Below, in pieces: positions 8,892 through 18,483 of a DNA stretch of 64,000 nucleotides; position 1 is the first letter of the stretch, and each line of letters starts with the position of its first letter. The DNA is from JACVRW01 sp963812915 (GTDB lineage: Bacteria; Actinomycetota; Thermoleophilia; Solirubrobacterales; Thermoleophilaceae). The stretch spans positions 1 through 64,000 of the forward strand of contig CAWEXB010000011.1 of assembly GCA_963812915.1 (NCBI GenBank), written 5' to 3'. The notes below the pieces were generated by a model. That model made no database searches, was not told where the DNA came from, and was given only the letters and a program-made list of their open reading frames with translations. A program made the translations under genes and the position numbers.

Positions 8892-9323
8892 TTAGCTCGC
8901 GCGCGCGGCGGGCGAGAGGGCGGCCCGGAGGGCCTCCTCGGAGAGCTCGCCCAGCGCCGGCAGGAGCTCGCGAGCGCGGGCGAGCGGCTCGCGATCCTCG
9001 TCGCGAATCCACTCGGCCTCGTCGCGGCTGTCGACGAAGCGCGCGAGGGCGTCGCGGTAGACGTTCAGCCGGGCGGGGCTGAAGACGAGCGTGCGAACCG
9101 CTCCCTCGGGGCCGGGCTCGCCCAGCTCGTCCGCGAGGCCGGTGAGCTCGCGCAGCTGGATCACGTCGTCGCCGGAGATCGCCGGCATCCGAAAGCGCTC
9201 CGCGACGGTCGCACGGACGGCGTGCGCAGACCCCCGAACCTCATCCTCGGCGAGGTCGATGCAAGCCAGCACGACGGCGTTGCCGTCTAGGTCATTCGAG
9301 ATGTCGATGCGGCCGCGGAGCAT
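8892..9323 (-). CDS. Hypothetical acidic protein
   Basis: A 143-residue protein that I do not recognise. The N-terminal half looks beta-alpha (RGRIDISNDLDGNAVVLACIDL), and the C-terminal half is helical and charged. No signal peptide, membrane segment or cysteine motif is seen. It is convergent with the VOC gene and has no strong ribosome-binding site before the ATG. Coding character is good (third-position GC), so I keep it. Confidence 0.5.
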   Translation of the reverse strand: MLRGRIDISNDLDGNAVVLACIDLAEDEVRGSAHAVRATVAERFRMPAISGDDVIQLRELTGLADELGEPGPEGAVRTLVFSPARLNVYRDALARFVDSRDEAEWIRDEDREPLARARELLPALGELSEEALRAALSPAARAS

Positions 9324-9660
9324 TCTGTGTAAACGCTAGAGACGGGCTCGGCCTTCTTATGTGACGGTTGGCTCATACCCGTTTGTACGTCGCGATAAGC
9401 GCTCCGGATGCCCTGGTGCTCCGGCGGGGCGGCAACAGCCGTGCCTACCCCGGCACGACCCTCAGGGGCCTTGTCCGCCCCGGCGCCGCGGCCGTTATCT
9501 CGCGGCGGGTGAGCCCGCGCGCTTCGCGTAGCTCGCGGAGTCGGTTAGGCACTGCCACGTGGCTTTGGTTCTAGACGGTGGCGTTCCTTCCTGTCAGACT
9601 CGGCACACCTGGCCCCTGAGGCAGCCGCCGGGTTCCCTTCTGACCTATGTTGAGCCAGGC
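9324..9660. other. Intergenic stretch with a small hairpin
   Basis: No convincing gene is visible. Near 9440-9457 there is CGTGCC-N6-GGCACG followed by a CCCTCAGG-like tail, closely resembling the hairpin at 1681-1704. The reverse strand there loosely recalls the C-terminal codons of a sugar dehydrogenase, so it may be another tiny relic. Confidence 0.3.
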
Positions 9661-10257
9661 ATGGTGCGCCAGGGCGGCTTGTCGGAGCTGTTTTGGGCTG
9701 CGTTCAAGCAGTCGCGTAACCCGATGGTGCTGCTCGACCATCGCCGCCGCATCGTCGAGGTCAACGGTGCCTTTCTGAAGCTTCTTGGCTATGCCCGCAA
9801 CGACTTGGTCGGCAAGCCCGGCTACCGCTTCGTCGTCGGTGGTCCGGCTCTTTCAGCCCGAGAGTGGGCGGAAGGGCTGGCCGTCGGTCACTTCACGGGT
9901 GAGACGGAGCTTCTGTGCGCCAACGGCAGCAGCGTCGTGGTCCAATGGGGAGTCGATACGGAGGTCATGACGGGCAGCCGCCACATCCTGCTCGTCGCGC
10001 TGACCACTTCGCGCTGGGGGCGGCATTTTCGCCGCTCCATACCCTCCGAGCCCGAGCCCGCACAGCTGACCGAGCGCGAGCGCGAGGTCGTGCGGCTCGT
10101 GGCGCAGGGGCGCACCGGGCCGGAGATCGCGGACGAGCTGCACATCGCCCACGACACCGTTCGCAGACACGTGCAAAACGCCATGACCAAGACGGGGGCC
10201 CGCTCGCGCGCCCATCTCGTCGCCAAGGCCCTCGGCGACGGACAAGTACTCGGCTGA
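9661..10257 (+). CDS. PAS-domain LuxR-type response regulator
   Basis: Roughly 198 residues. A PAS sensor (residues about 10-115: NPMVLLDHRRRIVEVNGAFL, KLLGYARNDLVGKPGYRFV) is followed by a LuxR/NarL helix-turn-helix (LTEREREVVRLVAQGRTGPE, then AHDTVRRHVQNAMTKTGARS). There is no receiver domain, so the signal is probably sensed directly by the PAS fold; the ligand is unknown. A longer start at 9559 would add 34 residues that look non-conserved, so the ATG at 9661 is preferred. It is followed 155 bp downstream by the secreted glycosidase gene on the same strand, a possible target (inference). Confidence 0.8.
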   Translation: MVRQGGLSELFWAAFKQSRNPMVLLDHRRRIVEVNGAFLKLLGYARNDLVGKPGYRFVVGGPALSAREWAEGLAVGHFTGETELLCANGSSVVVQWGVDTEVMTGSRHILLVALTTSRWGRHFRRSIPSEPEPAQLTEREREVVRLVAQGRTGPEIADELHIAHDTVRRHVQNAMTKTGARSRAHLVAKALGDGQVLG

Positions 10258-10411
10258 AGCCCGCACGGATGGCGCAACTGATGTATTGGCCCCGGCGCCT
10301 CCATCAGCCAGCATCCAGTACGCGGGGTTTCTCGCGCTGTTCATACGGCTCGCTGCTCGTCTTCTGAGGGGAGGCGGATGGCTTAGCAATCCCAAGAAAG
10401 CGAAATTTCGG

Positions 10412-11650
10412 ATGTCCAACACCACGCCCCTGGACCACCTGCCGCCCCCCGATCCCGGTAGCGCCGTTCGCCTGGAGGAGCTGCCTGTCCGCCTCCGTCG
10501 CCACCGCGCCCTCGTCCTGCTCGCCCTCGCTGCGCTCGTGCTCGCGCTGCCGAGCGCGGCCGCGGCGAGGAAGCCGCCGCCTCCACCCCAGGCGCCCTCC
10601 ACGGTCTCCGCTTACGGCCTGGGCTCCCTGAGTGCGGAGTGGCAGGCCGACACGCCGCTCGGACTCGACGACCTGGGCCGCATGGGCAGCGCCAAGCTCG
10701 GCATGTATCGCGCCCGCTTCCGCCAGGACGAGGTGCTGAGCAACGGCAGCTACTCGAACTGGGCGCACCTCGACAACCTGACCAAGCAGGCTTCGCTGCG
10801 AGGGGTGACGCTCGTCCCGGTCCTCATGAACCTGCCGGGCGAGACCTACACGCCGCCTCGCACCGCCACCGAGCGCGACGCGTTCGCCTCCTTCGCCGCC
10901 GCTGCGGCCCGCCGCTACGGACCGAGCGGCTCCTTCTGGTCGAGCTGCGGCTGTCCCTGGCGGCCGGTCCAGGTCTGGGAGGTCTGGAACGAGCCCAACT
11001 TCGCGCTGTACTGGGGCCCGCCGAGCGCGACCGAGTACGCGGCGCTGCTGCAGGTCGTACGCAGCAAAGTGCGGGCCGCGGACTCCAAGGCGCGGATCAT
11101 GTTCGGCGGCCTTGCGTACGCCGGCTCCTACGACGGCGTGAACAGCATCAACCCGAACACCTTTTTGCGCGACGTCATCCAGGCCGCGGGCGTGAATTCC
11201 TTCGACGCCCTGGCGATCCACGACTACCACTCGAACGCGAGCAGCGGGGTCAGTGCGGTCGGCGGCACGGTGAACGTGCTCAAGCAGTACGCCGGGACGG
11301 ACGCCAGCGGTGCACCACGGCAGCAGGTCTGGATCAACGAGTACGGCAAGGCCACCGCGCTGGACAATCCCGCGACGACGACCGACGAGGCGGCGCAGAG
11401 CGAGGTCACCCAGCGCAACTGGCTCGACACCTTCACGAACGGCGTGCTCGCGAACCGCGCCGCCTGGAACCTGGGGCCGCTGCTCTGGTACTCGGTCCGC
11501 GACTCCTACGACCCGAATGCCGCCTGGCTGCGGCTGGGCCTCCGCCGCACCACCTCGGACAACGCGGACGGTGGACCGAAGCTGGCCTGGGACGACTACG
11601 TCGGTCGCAGCAGCGCGGCGGCCCAGCTGCCGCTGCCGGTCGTCCGCTAG
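10412..11650 (+). CDS. Exported clan-A glycoside hydrolase-like protein (GH39/GH5-like TIM barrel)
   Basis: A 412-residue protein. A hydrophobic segment (LVLLALAALVLALPSAAAA) after a 30-residue basic N-terminus acts as signal peptide or anchor. The TIM-barrel body carries VWEVWNEPNF near residue 190 (Asn-Glu acid/base of clan GH-A) and QVWINEYG near residue 306 (candidate nucleophile Glu). The predicted activity is hydrolysis of a beta-linked polysaccharide outside the cell. A CGCP motif near residue 185 and a second Cys may form a disulfide. The ATG at 10412 is chosen because upstream codons are not family-like. Confidence 0.75.
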   Translation: MSNTTPLDHLPPPDPGSAVRLEELPVRLRRHRALVLLALAALVLALPSAAAARKPPPPPQAPSTVSAYGLGSLSAEWQADTPLGLDDLGRMGSAKLGMYRARFRQDEVLSNGSYSNWAHLDNLTKQASLRGVTLVPVLMNLPGETYTPPRTATERDAFASFAAAAARRYGPSGSFWSSCGCPWRPVQVWEVWNEPNFALYWGPPSATEYAALLQVVRSKVRAADSKARIMFGGLAYAGSYDGVNSINPNTFLRDVIQAAGVNSFDALAIHDYHSNASSGVSAVGGTVNVLKQYAGTDASGAPRQQVWINEYGKATALDNPATTTDEAAQSEVTQRNWLDTFTNGVLANRAAWNLGPLLWYSVRDSYDPNAAWLRLGLRRTTSDNADGGPKLAWDDYVGRSSAAAQLPLPVVR

Positions 11651-11673
11651 ACCGTCCCGATCGCGAGCTCTCG

Positions 11674-12033
11674 ATGATCGAGCAGGTGAGGAGGGCGGGG
11701 CCCGACTGCTACCTCGCCGACGACGGCCTCCAGCACCAGGCAGAGCGGGCGCTGCAGCTCGCCATCCAGATCTGCATCTACGTCGGTGTCCACCTCGTGG
11801 CCGCGCGGGGGTTGCGAGCTCCCGACGAGTACCGCGACGTGTTCGAGCGCCTGTCGCGCGATGACACGCTCGACCCGGCGCTTGCCGACCGGCTCAAGGA
11901 CGCCGTCGGACAGCGCAACCTCCTTGTGCACGGGTACGTCGACCTGGATCCGGCCCTGATCTGGGAGAAGCTCGGCGAGGTGGAGGACCTGCGCGCGTTT
12001 GCGGGCTGGGCCCTCGCAGCGGCGAGTACCTGA
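11674..12033 (+). CDS. HepT-like (DUF86/HEPN) toxin-type RNase, orphan
   Basis: A 119-residue all-helical protein with the HEPN motif R-x4-H-x-Y (RNLLVHGY) near residue 91. This is the catalytic signature of HepT toxins, which are normally silenced by an adjacent MntA nucleotidyltransferase. LQLAIQICIYVGVHLVAARG matches the typical second helix. About 20 residues of the usual N-terminus are missing, so either a non-ATG start lies upstream or the gene is trimmed. No MntA-type gene (GSxxxG...DxD) is seen on either side: the glycosidase gene ends 24 bp before it and a GHKL ATPase follows. Confidence 0.75.
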   Translation: MIEQVRRAGPDCYLADDGLQHQAERALQLAIQICIYVGVHLVAARGLRAPDEYRDVFERLSRDDTLDPALADRLKDAVGQRNLLVHGYVDLDPALIWEKLGEVEDLRAFAGWALAAAST

Positions 12034-12129
12034 TCCGTCCCTCCGGCTCAACCGACCGTCCGGCCCCAGGCGTACGGTCCGAGCCATGCCCGCGGCGGCC
12101 GCTCCCCCGATCGAAAACGGCCCGTCGGC

Positions 12130-14241
12130 GTGCACAATGGCGCCGTGACGCTCGACCCTGGCGCAGTCCGGCACGGCCGCGTGCGCGGCCGCTACTTCCG
12201 CGAGAACTTCGCCCAGGGCGGAATCGATCTCGTCCAGATCGTTCCCGAGCTCGTGACGAACGCCGACGCGGCGATCGCCGCCGCCGGCCGGCCACGGGGA
12301 CGGATCGAGCTGGCCTTCGCGCCGCCCGATCGCGACTGGCTCGCGCACTGGCGCGCCGAGCTGCGCCGCCTTCGCGTGCCGGCGATGCTCGACTGGCGCC
12401 ATGAGATCGTCTGCACCGACGACGGCGAGGGCATGAACGCCGAGCTGGTCGACCTGCGTCTGGGAGCGCTGGGGGAGCGTCCGATCGACGACCGCCAGCG
12501 CGGGCTCTTCGGGCGCGGCCTGCGCGACGTGTGGCTCGCCCAGGGCGGCGGGCGGATCGAGGGCGCGCGCGCCGGGCGGCTCGTGGAGTCGTGGTTCTTC
12601 CCGGCCGCGGGCGACGAGCCCTACGCCTACGTCCACGTGCGCGACGAGCCGGCGACCGCGCCCGCGCGTGCGGCGCTCGGCCTCGACGGCTCGGGCACTC
12701 GCGTCACCGTCCCACTCGCTGCACGTCGGCTGCCCCAGTCGGGCCGGCTGCGCACGCTGGTGGCGCAGCTTGTTCAGCTCCGACCGGTGCTCGAGGATCC
12801 CGCACGAGAGCTGTGGCTCGCGCTGCCGGGGGAGCCGGTCGGGCTCGTGACCTACCCGCAGCCGGAGCCAGATCCCGAGCGGCCGCTCCTGTTTGAGGGC
12901 GAGGTGGTGGTCGCGCGTGACGTGAGCGCGCAACTGATCGTGCGCCGCGCCGCGGAGCCGTTCACGCTCGGGCCCTCCCGTGCCACGCGGCGCGGCGGGC
13001 TGGTGGTCCGCTCGGGACGGGCGGCGCACGAGGCCACGCTGGCGGGCCACGAGGGCAGGCCCGGCGCTCGCCACCTGTACGGGGAGGTCCGCTGCGACGC
13101 GATAGAGCGGCTCCAGCGCCAGGCCCTCGACTCGCCGCGGCCGCAGGTCGTGGTGCGGGTGGACCGCTCCGGCCTGAACGAGCACCACCCGGTCGTGCAG
13201 CGTCTTTACACGGCCATCGACCGCGTGCTGCGGCCAATCGTCGCCGACGAGGAGCGGCGGGCGGGCGCACGACTCGTCGCCCCCGGCAAGGAGATCCGGG
13301 CACGCGACCAGCAGGGCCTGCGGGCGCTGAACGACGCGCTGCGGTCGGCGTTCGAATCACCCGGCACCGCGCCGGTCGCGCCCGGCGGCGGTCCCACCGA
13401 GCAGCCGCCGGTCGAGACCCCTGAGCGGCGGCTCAACGGCGCCGGCCCCGCGGAGCACGAGCCGCCGCCTCCGCCCGAGCCGCCCGCGCTCGGGATGCGC
13501 TTCAAGCAGTCGCCGCTGCGGCTGCACCCCGGCGAGCGGCGAGGCACGTCGCTGTTGTTCGACCCGCAGCGGGTCCCGCCGGGAACACCGGTCAGCATTG
13601 AGGCGGACGCCGGCCTGTGGATCCGCCTCGCCGGCGAAACGGCGCCGGACCCAGGCGCGCGGCCCTGGGCGCGCCTGGCCGTGGACCTGCGGGCGCGGGC
13701 GTCGGTCGAGCCAGGGTCGCGTCTGAGTGTGCTGGCGGAGGCCGGCGAGGAGGCGGCAGAGCTCGAGGTCGTGGTCGTACGCCACACCGGCAGCGGCTGG
13801 GTGCGGGAGATCGCGCGGAAGGACGAGGATGCGCCGCTCGAGGCGCAGTTCGATCCCGAGAGCGGCGTGGTCACCGTCTACGAGGGCCGACGCGAGTTCC
13901 GCGCGCTCGAACGCGCCGCCCGCCGAGGCGGGATCTCGGCACGCCGCGTGCGCGAGTACCTCCCCTACCGCATGCTCGAGGTGGAGGTCGCCGCGAACGC
14001 CGTCTACCAGTGGGCGGCCGAGCGGATCGTGGAGCGCCGCCAGGCCGAGCTGGGCCGCACCGCCAACTCGGCCGACTACGCCCGGGCCGTCCACCTCGAG
14101 GCCCAGGCGCTTCGACACCGCTCCCACGAACGGCTGATGCGCGCCTTCCTCGACCCCGAGGTGTTCGACGGCCGAGTCCGCGTCGAGCCGGAGCGCGTGG
14201 CGCGCCGGTCGCGGCAGGAGTCGATGCCGGGCGCGGGCTGA
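12130..14241 (+). CDS. Stand-alone GHKL (Hsp90/MutL/MORC-type) ATPase of unknown role
   Basis: A 703-residue protein. The Bergerat ATP-binding fold is clear: N-box PELVTNADAA (Glu40, Asn44), G1 box TDDGEGM (residues 96-102) and G2 box RGLFGRGLRDVW (124-135). Residues 140-400 look like an S5-type and linker region. A Pro-rich spacer (about 415-455) follows, then a beta-rich domain (460-590) and a helical tail. There is no kinase H-box, TOPRIM or HTH, so it is not a histidine kinase or gyrase. The layout is closest to prokaryotic MORC/MutL-like ATPases. It follows the HepT-like gene by about 100 bp. The ATG at 12130 or the GTG at 12145 could be the start. Confidence 0.7.
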   Translation: MHNGAVTLDPGAVRHGRVRGRYFRENFAQGGIDLVQIVPELVTNADAAIAAAGRPRGRIELAFAPPDRDWLAHWRAELRRLRVPAMLDWRHEIVCTDDGEGMNAELVDLRLGALGERPIDDRQRGLFGRGLRDVWLAQGGGRIEGARAGRLVESWFFPAAGDEPYAYVHVRDEPATAPARAALGLDGSGTRVTVPLAARRLPQSGRLRTLVAQLVQLRPVLEDPARELWLALPGEPVGLVTYPQPEPDPERPLLFEGEVVVARDVSAQLIVRRAAEPFTLGPSRATRRGGLVVRSGRAAHEATLAGHEGRPGARHLYGEVRCDAIERLQRQALDSPRPQVVVRVDRSGLNEHHPVVQRLYTAIDRVLRPIVADEERRAGARLVAPGKEIRARDQQGLRALNDALRSAFESPGTAPVAPGGGPTEQPPVETPERRLNGAGPAEHEPPPPPEPPALGMRFKQSPLRLHPGERRGTSLLFDPQRVPPGTPVSIEADAGLWIRLAGETAPDPGARPWARLAVDLRARASVEPGSRLSVLAEAGEEAAELEVVVVRHTGSGWVREIARKDEDAPLEAQFDPESGVVTVYEGRREFRALERAARRGGISARRVREYLPYRMLEVEVAANAVYQWAAERIVERRQAELGRTANSADYARAVHLEAQALRHRSHERLMRAFLDPEVFDGRVRVEPERVARRSRQESMPGAG

Positions 14242-14262
14242 GTGGCGCAGTTTCGCGAAGCC

Positions 14263-14928
14263 TCAGAGCGAGTCGAGCCGTTCTGCGGCGTCGGTAGCAT
14301 CCTCGCCGGCGGGATCGAGCTCGACGGCGCGCTCGTAGCAGTGGCGCGCCTCGTCGGTCTCGCCCAAGCGCCTCCGCCGCCCGGCCCCGATAGCACCAGG
14401 CCCAGGCGTTCGCGGGAGTGATCTCCGTGTAGTAGCGCAGGTGGCGGTAGGCGTCGTGGGGCCGCTCGAGGTCGAGCAACGTGTAGCCGAGCCCGTAGTG
14501 CGCCTCCAGGCCGCCCGCCTCGAGACACAGCCGCCACGACACCACCGCCTCGTCAAGGTCGCCGCGCGCGCCGGCGGAGACCGCCGCCCGGAAGTAGGCG
14601 ACGTCGAGCGTGGGCTCGTCGCCGAGGTAGCTGCGGCGGCTAGGCAGATCTCGCCGATCGTGGCGTCGCGCAGCCCCAGCGTCGGCACGTCGAAGCGCGG
14701 CCCCTCGAACAGTCCCTCGGCCTCGAGCGCGTCGAGGTCGAGCTTGGACACCGCGCGGGCGTCGAAGCCAAGCAGCCGACCGCCGGGCTCCGAGTAGAGC
14801 AGCCGGCAGTGCTCCGAGATGACGTGCCAGTTGCGCTCCGGTTGCCCGTCCTCGACGACTCCGAGCTCGAAGGCGCACAACCAGTCGGCCTCGGGGTCGC
14901 GGTGAATCATGAGCGCTGCTGTCATCAC
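14263..14928 (-). CDS. TPR-repeat protein (two compensating frameshifts)
   Basis: The N-terminal half (HRDPEADWLCAFELGVVEDG, DGQPERNWHVISEHCRLLYS) is a small domain I do not recognise. In a second frame, several TPR helices follow (AVVSWRLCLEAGG, EAHYGLGYTLLDLERP, AYRHLRYYTEITPANAWAWC). The original frame resumes for a last TPR (ETDEARHCYERAVELDPAGE). Two single-base shifts (near 14640 and 14375) that cancel out suggest sequencing error, giving a protein of about 221 residues. It probably acts as a protein-interaction scaffold. It is convergent with the GHKL ATPase gene, 21 bp away. Confidence 0.6.
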   Translation of the reverse strand: MMTAALMIHRDPEADWLCAFELGVVEDGQPERNWHVISEHCRLLYSEPGGRLLGFDARAVSKLDLDALEAEGLFEGPRFDVPTLGLRDATIGEICLAAAATSATSPRSTSPTSGRRSPPARAATLTRRWCRGGCVSRRAAWRRTTGSATRCSTSSGPTTPTATCATTRRSLPRTPGPGAIGAGRRRRLGETDEARHCYERAVELDPAGEDATDAAERLDSL

Positions 14929-14931
14929 TGA

Positions 14932-15156
14932 ATGAGTCGCCGCTCGCGGGCACGATCTGACAGGCCGCCGCAGGGGGCTGGGGCGACTGGAGCGTTCGAC
15001 TCCCTCCGCGAGCGCGCGCTCGAGCTGTGCAAGGCGAGCGACTCGCCGTTCGATGAGCTGCTTGCGGAGGCATACATGGGCGGCAGGCCGTCGAAGCTCG
15101 CCCGCACCATCGTGCGTACGGTCGTCGACGAAGCCGAGGCGGCGCTCGTCGGTTGA
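14932..15156 (+). CDS. Small hypothetical protein
   Basis: Seventy-four residues: a basic N-terminus, then helices (AFDSLRERALELCKASDSPF, LAEAYMGGRPSKLARTIVRT). It begins 4 bp from the divergent TPR gene start, which is tight but possible. I do not recognise the family. Length and coding bias give modest support. Confidence 0.35.
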   Translation: MSRRSRARSDRPPQGAGATGAFDSLRERALELCKASDSPFDELLAEAYMGGRPSKLARTIVRTVVDEAEAALVG

Positions 15157-15264
15157 CGGAGGCGTCCCGCTTGCAATCGCCAGTGCTCGGAGCGGTAGCT
15201 GAAACCGGACGGTCCGCCACTGCGCGGCGTGTAGCCGCCCCAGTAGAAGACGTATCGGAACCGC

Positions 15265-15501
15265 GTGCCGTCGCAGAACCGCCGCAGCTTGACTCCCGTG
15301 CCGGAACCCTCGCGGGTCGAAGGGGACGGAGGCGCAAGCGCCTGCGCCAGGCGCTCAAGACAGAGATTGACAAGGGCGCCTGGGCATCGCTCTACTGGAG
15401 CGCGGAGCCGTGGCTTCGATCCACGCCTGACCGGCCCGATCGCCATCAAGATCATCAACCATCACGGCGACGAAGTCCTCAAGACCTACGCGGTCGGATA
15501 G
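15265..15501 (+). pseudogene. Possible C-terminal scrap of a DNA methylase-type protein
   Basis: The last 25 residues of this frame (DPRLTGPIAIKIINHHGDEV, then LKTYAVG and stop) look like the end of large adenine-specific DNA methylase or type III restriction-associated proteins, which often finish with an 'IAVKVI-GDE--K' strand. Everything upstream in the frame is low-complexity and unlike any family. The match is short and from memory; treat it as a hint that a restriction-modification gene was once here. Confidence 0.25.
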
Positions 15502-15603
15502 CGACTCCGGAGATCGTCATCAACTGGCGCCGCCCAGCGGATGCCCGGGTGCGCCTGGGACCGCTGAATCCGAACGGCGGGCGGGGTCGACCCCGGGTTA
15601 CGT

Positions 15604-15846
15604 CTATAGGAGAGGGGAGCTCGTCACACGCGGAGCGGTGCCTCGGCTTGTTTCGCTCTTTGTGTTTCGCTCGACGAGCATCTGGCGCGCCGCCGGCCCG
15701 AGCATCAGGCAACCGCCTCCGAAGTACCGCTCGATCACCGCGACAAAGAGCCGAGCCTGCCCCTCGGCGATCCGCACCAGGCGCTCCTCCTCCCGCCGCG
15801 CCGCCTCCTCCAAGACGCCTGACTTTTGCTCGGTCAGGATCGCCAT
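15604..15846 (-). CDS. Small hypothetical protein in the eroded island
   Basis: An 80-residue frame starting at ATG 15846 with a regular helical stretch (GVLEEAARREEERLVRIAEG) and FVAVIERYFGGGC. Composition is protein-like, but there is no clear ribosome-binding site and no family match. It lies between a possible methylase scrap and an IS110 remnant, so it may be cargo or debris of the island. Confidence 0.3.
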   Translation of the reverse strand: MAILTEQKSGVLEEAARREEERLVRIAEGQARLFVAVIERYFGGGCLMLGPAARQMLVERNTKSETSRGTAPRVTSSPLL

Positions 15847-16373
15847 CGTCAACCCCGCCCCCTGCGCGCGTCGCGGTCTTCCCCGCCACCGACAGCGAAC
15901 GGACATGCCCGAGCGCCTCCTGCGTCGCAGCCCACGCGTCCTCCGCCCCCGCCCGTTTCCGCTCAGCCCAGGTCTGCGGGTCCACGCTCTGGCGGGCCGG
16001 CCGCGCCCGAGCGATGCCGCCAACTCCTGATCGTCGCCACCGGCACGCGGTCCGCTTCGCCGCCTCGGCCGCGCCATGTTCCTCGGCGAGCCGAGCGCCT
16101 CGGCCTTCACCCCCGTCGCGTCGAGTCGCCTGCTGCCGCTTCACGAGCCCGCCTCACTCGAGCTGAAGCTCCGGTGCTCTCCGCGACGCGTCGCGAAGCA
16201 ACGTTGCAGGTGCGTTGCACGTCCACCGCGCGCTAACACGGCCCGCTTACCCCGCCATTCCTCCGAGGGACCACGCCGGGAACTCCCAGCCGGTGCGGCA
16301 TCGCAAGGGGGTGGCAAGACCTAGGCATCACGGCGCGGTCAGATGCGACAAAAGGCCCGGTCGGCACACCTTT

Positions 16374-16960
16374 TCAGGCAGCAGACACGGCCTGGTTGTT
16401 CCGTGTCCCCAGCAACAGCACGCGCGGATCGGCGGCGGCAAACGGCCGCAGTTCATCGTGCAGCGGCGCAATCCGCTCGTCGAGCAGATCGATTACCGCC
16501 AGCACCTCGGCGATCGAGCGCCGCCAGGTCTCCTCCACGCCGCACGCCGCCAGCAGCTCCATCGCGTCCCCGGCCCGCGGGCGCTCGAGCGACAGCCGCA
16601 ACCCCACTGCGTGAGCAGGCCGAAGATTCGGTTCATCGCCGACGCTCTCAGCCGCACCGGTGCATTCGCCGGCGCGAGCGCTCGCGCAGGGCGCGGTCAT
16701 CGCGTGACGCGATCCACAGCGCGGGGACGAGATCGCACCAGCACAGCTCTGACAACACGCGCGTCGACCTTGTCGGTCTTGCAGGCCAGCGGCGCGCCCT
16801 CGCGGACCTTGCCCCGCGTGCGCGATCTGGACCTCCCAGCCCGCGGCCGTCGGCCGATCGCGGACCCAGACCACGCCGCTCCTCATCTCACGCACGTGGG
16901 AGCAACAATCCCGGTCTCCGCCTCGGTTCCCCTACCGCTCGGCGCCGCGCGCGGGTAGCG
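16374..16960 (-). mobile_element. IS110-family transposase, 3'-truncated and frameshifted remnant
   Basis: Segments recognisable from IS110 DEDD transposases are split over frames. WEVQIAHA is followed by the frame carrying the KTDKVDAR-like and ELC..DLVPALW region. Then come HAVGLRLSLERPRAGDAMEL and VEETWRRSIAEVLAVIDLLD, and finally LRPFAAADPRVLLLGT, where the conserved frame stops before the C-terminal transposase_20 domain. The N-terminal half only, with at least two frame changes, means it is not active. No terminal repeats are visible, as expected for this family. Confidence 0.65.
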
Positions 16961-16999
16961 CGCTGCGTCCGTGAGTTCCGGCCGCCGGGGAACGATCAA

Positions 17000-18480
17000 G
17001 CTGGGATGGTAGACGCGTTAGCCCCTGCCGACCTACTGTCGGCTTGCCGAAGGACGCGGAGGTGGCGTTGTGCCGACGGGAGATCGGAGAGCCCGCTGGG
17101 CCTGGGCAGAAACGCGGCTGTGGCGGCTCGACACGCGGGCGACCGCCGGGCTCACGCTTAGCCCGGCGCCCTGGCTCAACTGCTGGCTGCTCGAGCAGGC
17201 GGGCAGGCACGATCGAGTGATAAGCGGGCGGCCGGCGAGGAGCGGTTCCGCACAATCTCCGAAAATTGGCGTGGTCGGTTGTCCCGGCGGGCGGGGCGCC
17301 TCGGCTGGCAGCTTGAGTTCAGGCGGGCTGACGACGCCAAACCGGCGCTGCGCTATCACCCGCGCACAGTGCTGCCTGGTGGACGATCGCGGGTGGCGGG
17401 CGGCACGGCTAGGCCACCGCTGCCCCCTGCTACGGGAAGCAGAAGACATCGTGGCCGGGCTTAAAGGGCGAATCGGCCGCATCGCGTTCCGCCCCCGCGG
17501 CCGCGTCACCGACTACCTCGATTACGTCCAATTGGGCGACCAGGCCGTCGACGAACCGCTGCTGCCCGGGTGGTTGTGCTCGCCGCGGCCGTGGCGATTC
17601 TTGTCCACTCCGACGAGCCCCGGGTCGAGGAAGATGGCGGTGTGTGGTGAACTGATATGGCCGTCCCGTTTGTAGGTGCTCGGGACTGAGCGCGACCCGG
17701 TCGGGCCGTTGGGGTGTCGCGTCGGGGCGGCGTCGGGCGCGTTGAGCGATCGCTTGGCGTTCAGTCCGATGATGTGGGCGTGGCCCCTCGGCTGCCCAAG
17801 GCGCTGCTGGCTTCGACGCCGGCGTGCGCTGTCCAGGAACGGGCGTGGGTGCTCGAGGCTGCCATAGTTCGATCCGCCGCGTGCCGGCGGCCGTGGCCCG
17901 ACGCTGCCCGGACCACGCGGAGCCAGGCTCCTGCTGGTGAACTTCCGCGCATCAACCCCGCTCCCGGCCCCTACGGAGAGGGGGAGTTCACCTTGGTCGA
18001 GCACGCCGACCCGGACCACCGAGGTTGTCGAGGTCCGGCCGGTCTCGGCCGAGGAGGCCGACGGTTCGACGCTTGGGTGGCTACTTGTTTCCACGCCCTT
18101 GGAAACAGGAGTTCGCGAGGGGCGAGATGCTCTACGGCGACAAGGGTCCACCTGTCGCGCGACAGGCCTTCTCCCACAAGCGTGTCGACGGCCTTCGTAT
18201 CTACGTGCACCTCGGACGAAGCCGTAAGGCCGTCCGCTCTCCGCGGACTACGTCGGCGTCGACGGTCATCGCCAAGGGCGCGTATCCGTTCAAGGAGGCG
18301 ACGAACCTGCGGTCGGCGGCCGCGGACTGATCGGCCGGCTTGACGGCTTGCTCCATGTCAGTAGCGTTGGCGCCTTCGCCAGTGGATACTCGCGGTTGCC
18401 GGGCTGATGCAACCACGGCATTGTGGGCCAACGGACTCCCTAGTGGGCGGCTCCTGCTCGGGCTGGCAGCTACATTCCTC
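17000..18480. other. Eroded island interior, no intact gene
   Basis: About 1.5 kb with only broken or improbable frames on both strands. Short protein-like pieces appear (EVVEVRPVSAEEADGSTLGW near 18040-18090; VIAKGAYPFKEATNLRSAAA near 18270-18325) but none extends to a recognisable domain. Codon bias is weaker than in neighbouring genes. It is probably decayed cargo between the IS110 remnant and the integrase tail. Confidence 0.4.
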
Positions 18481-18483
18481 CTG

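Noticed and set aside
11650..12130. MntA antitoxin partner for the HepT-like gene
   Set aside because: No nucleotidyltransferase motif in any frame on either side.
17070..17675. 201-residue frame as a gene in the eroded island
   Set aside because: No ribosome site, odd composition and no domain; the opposite strand is open as well, so neither is supported.
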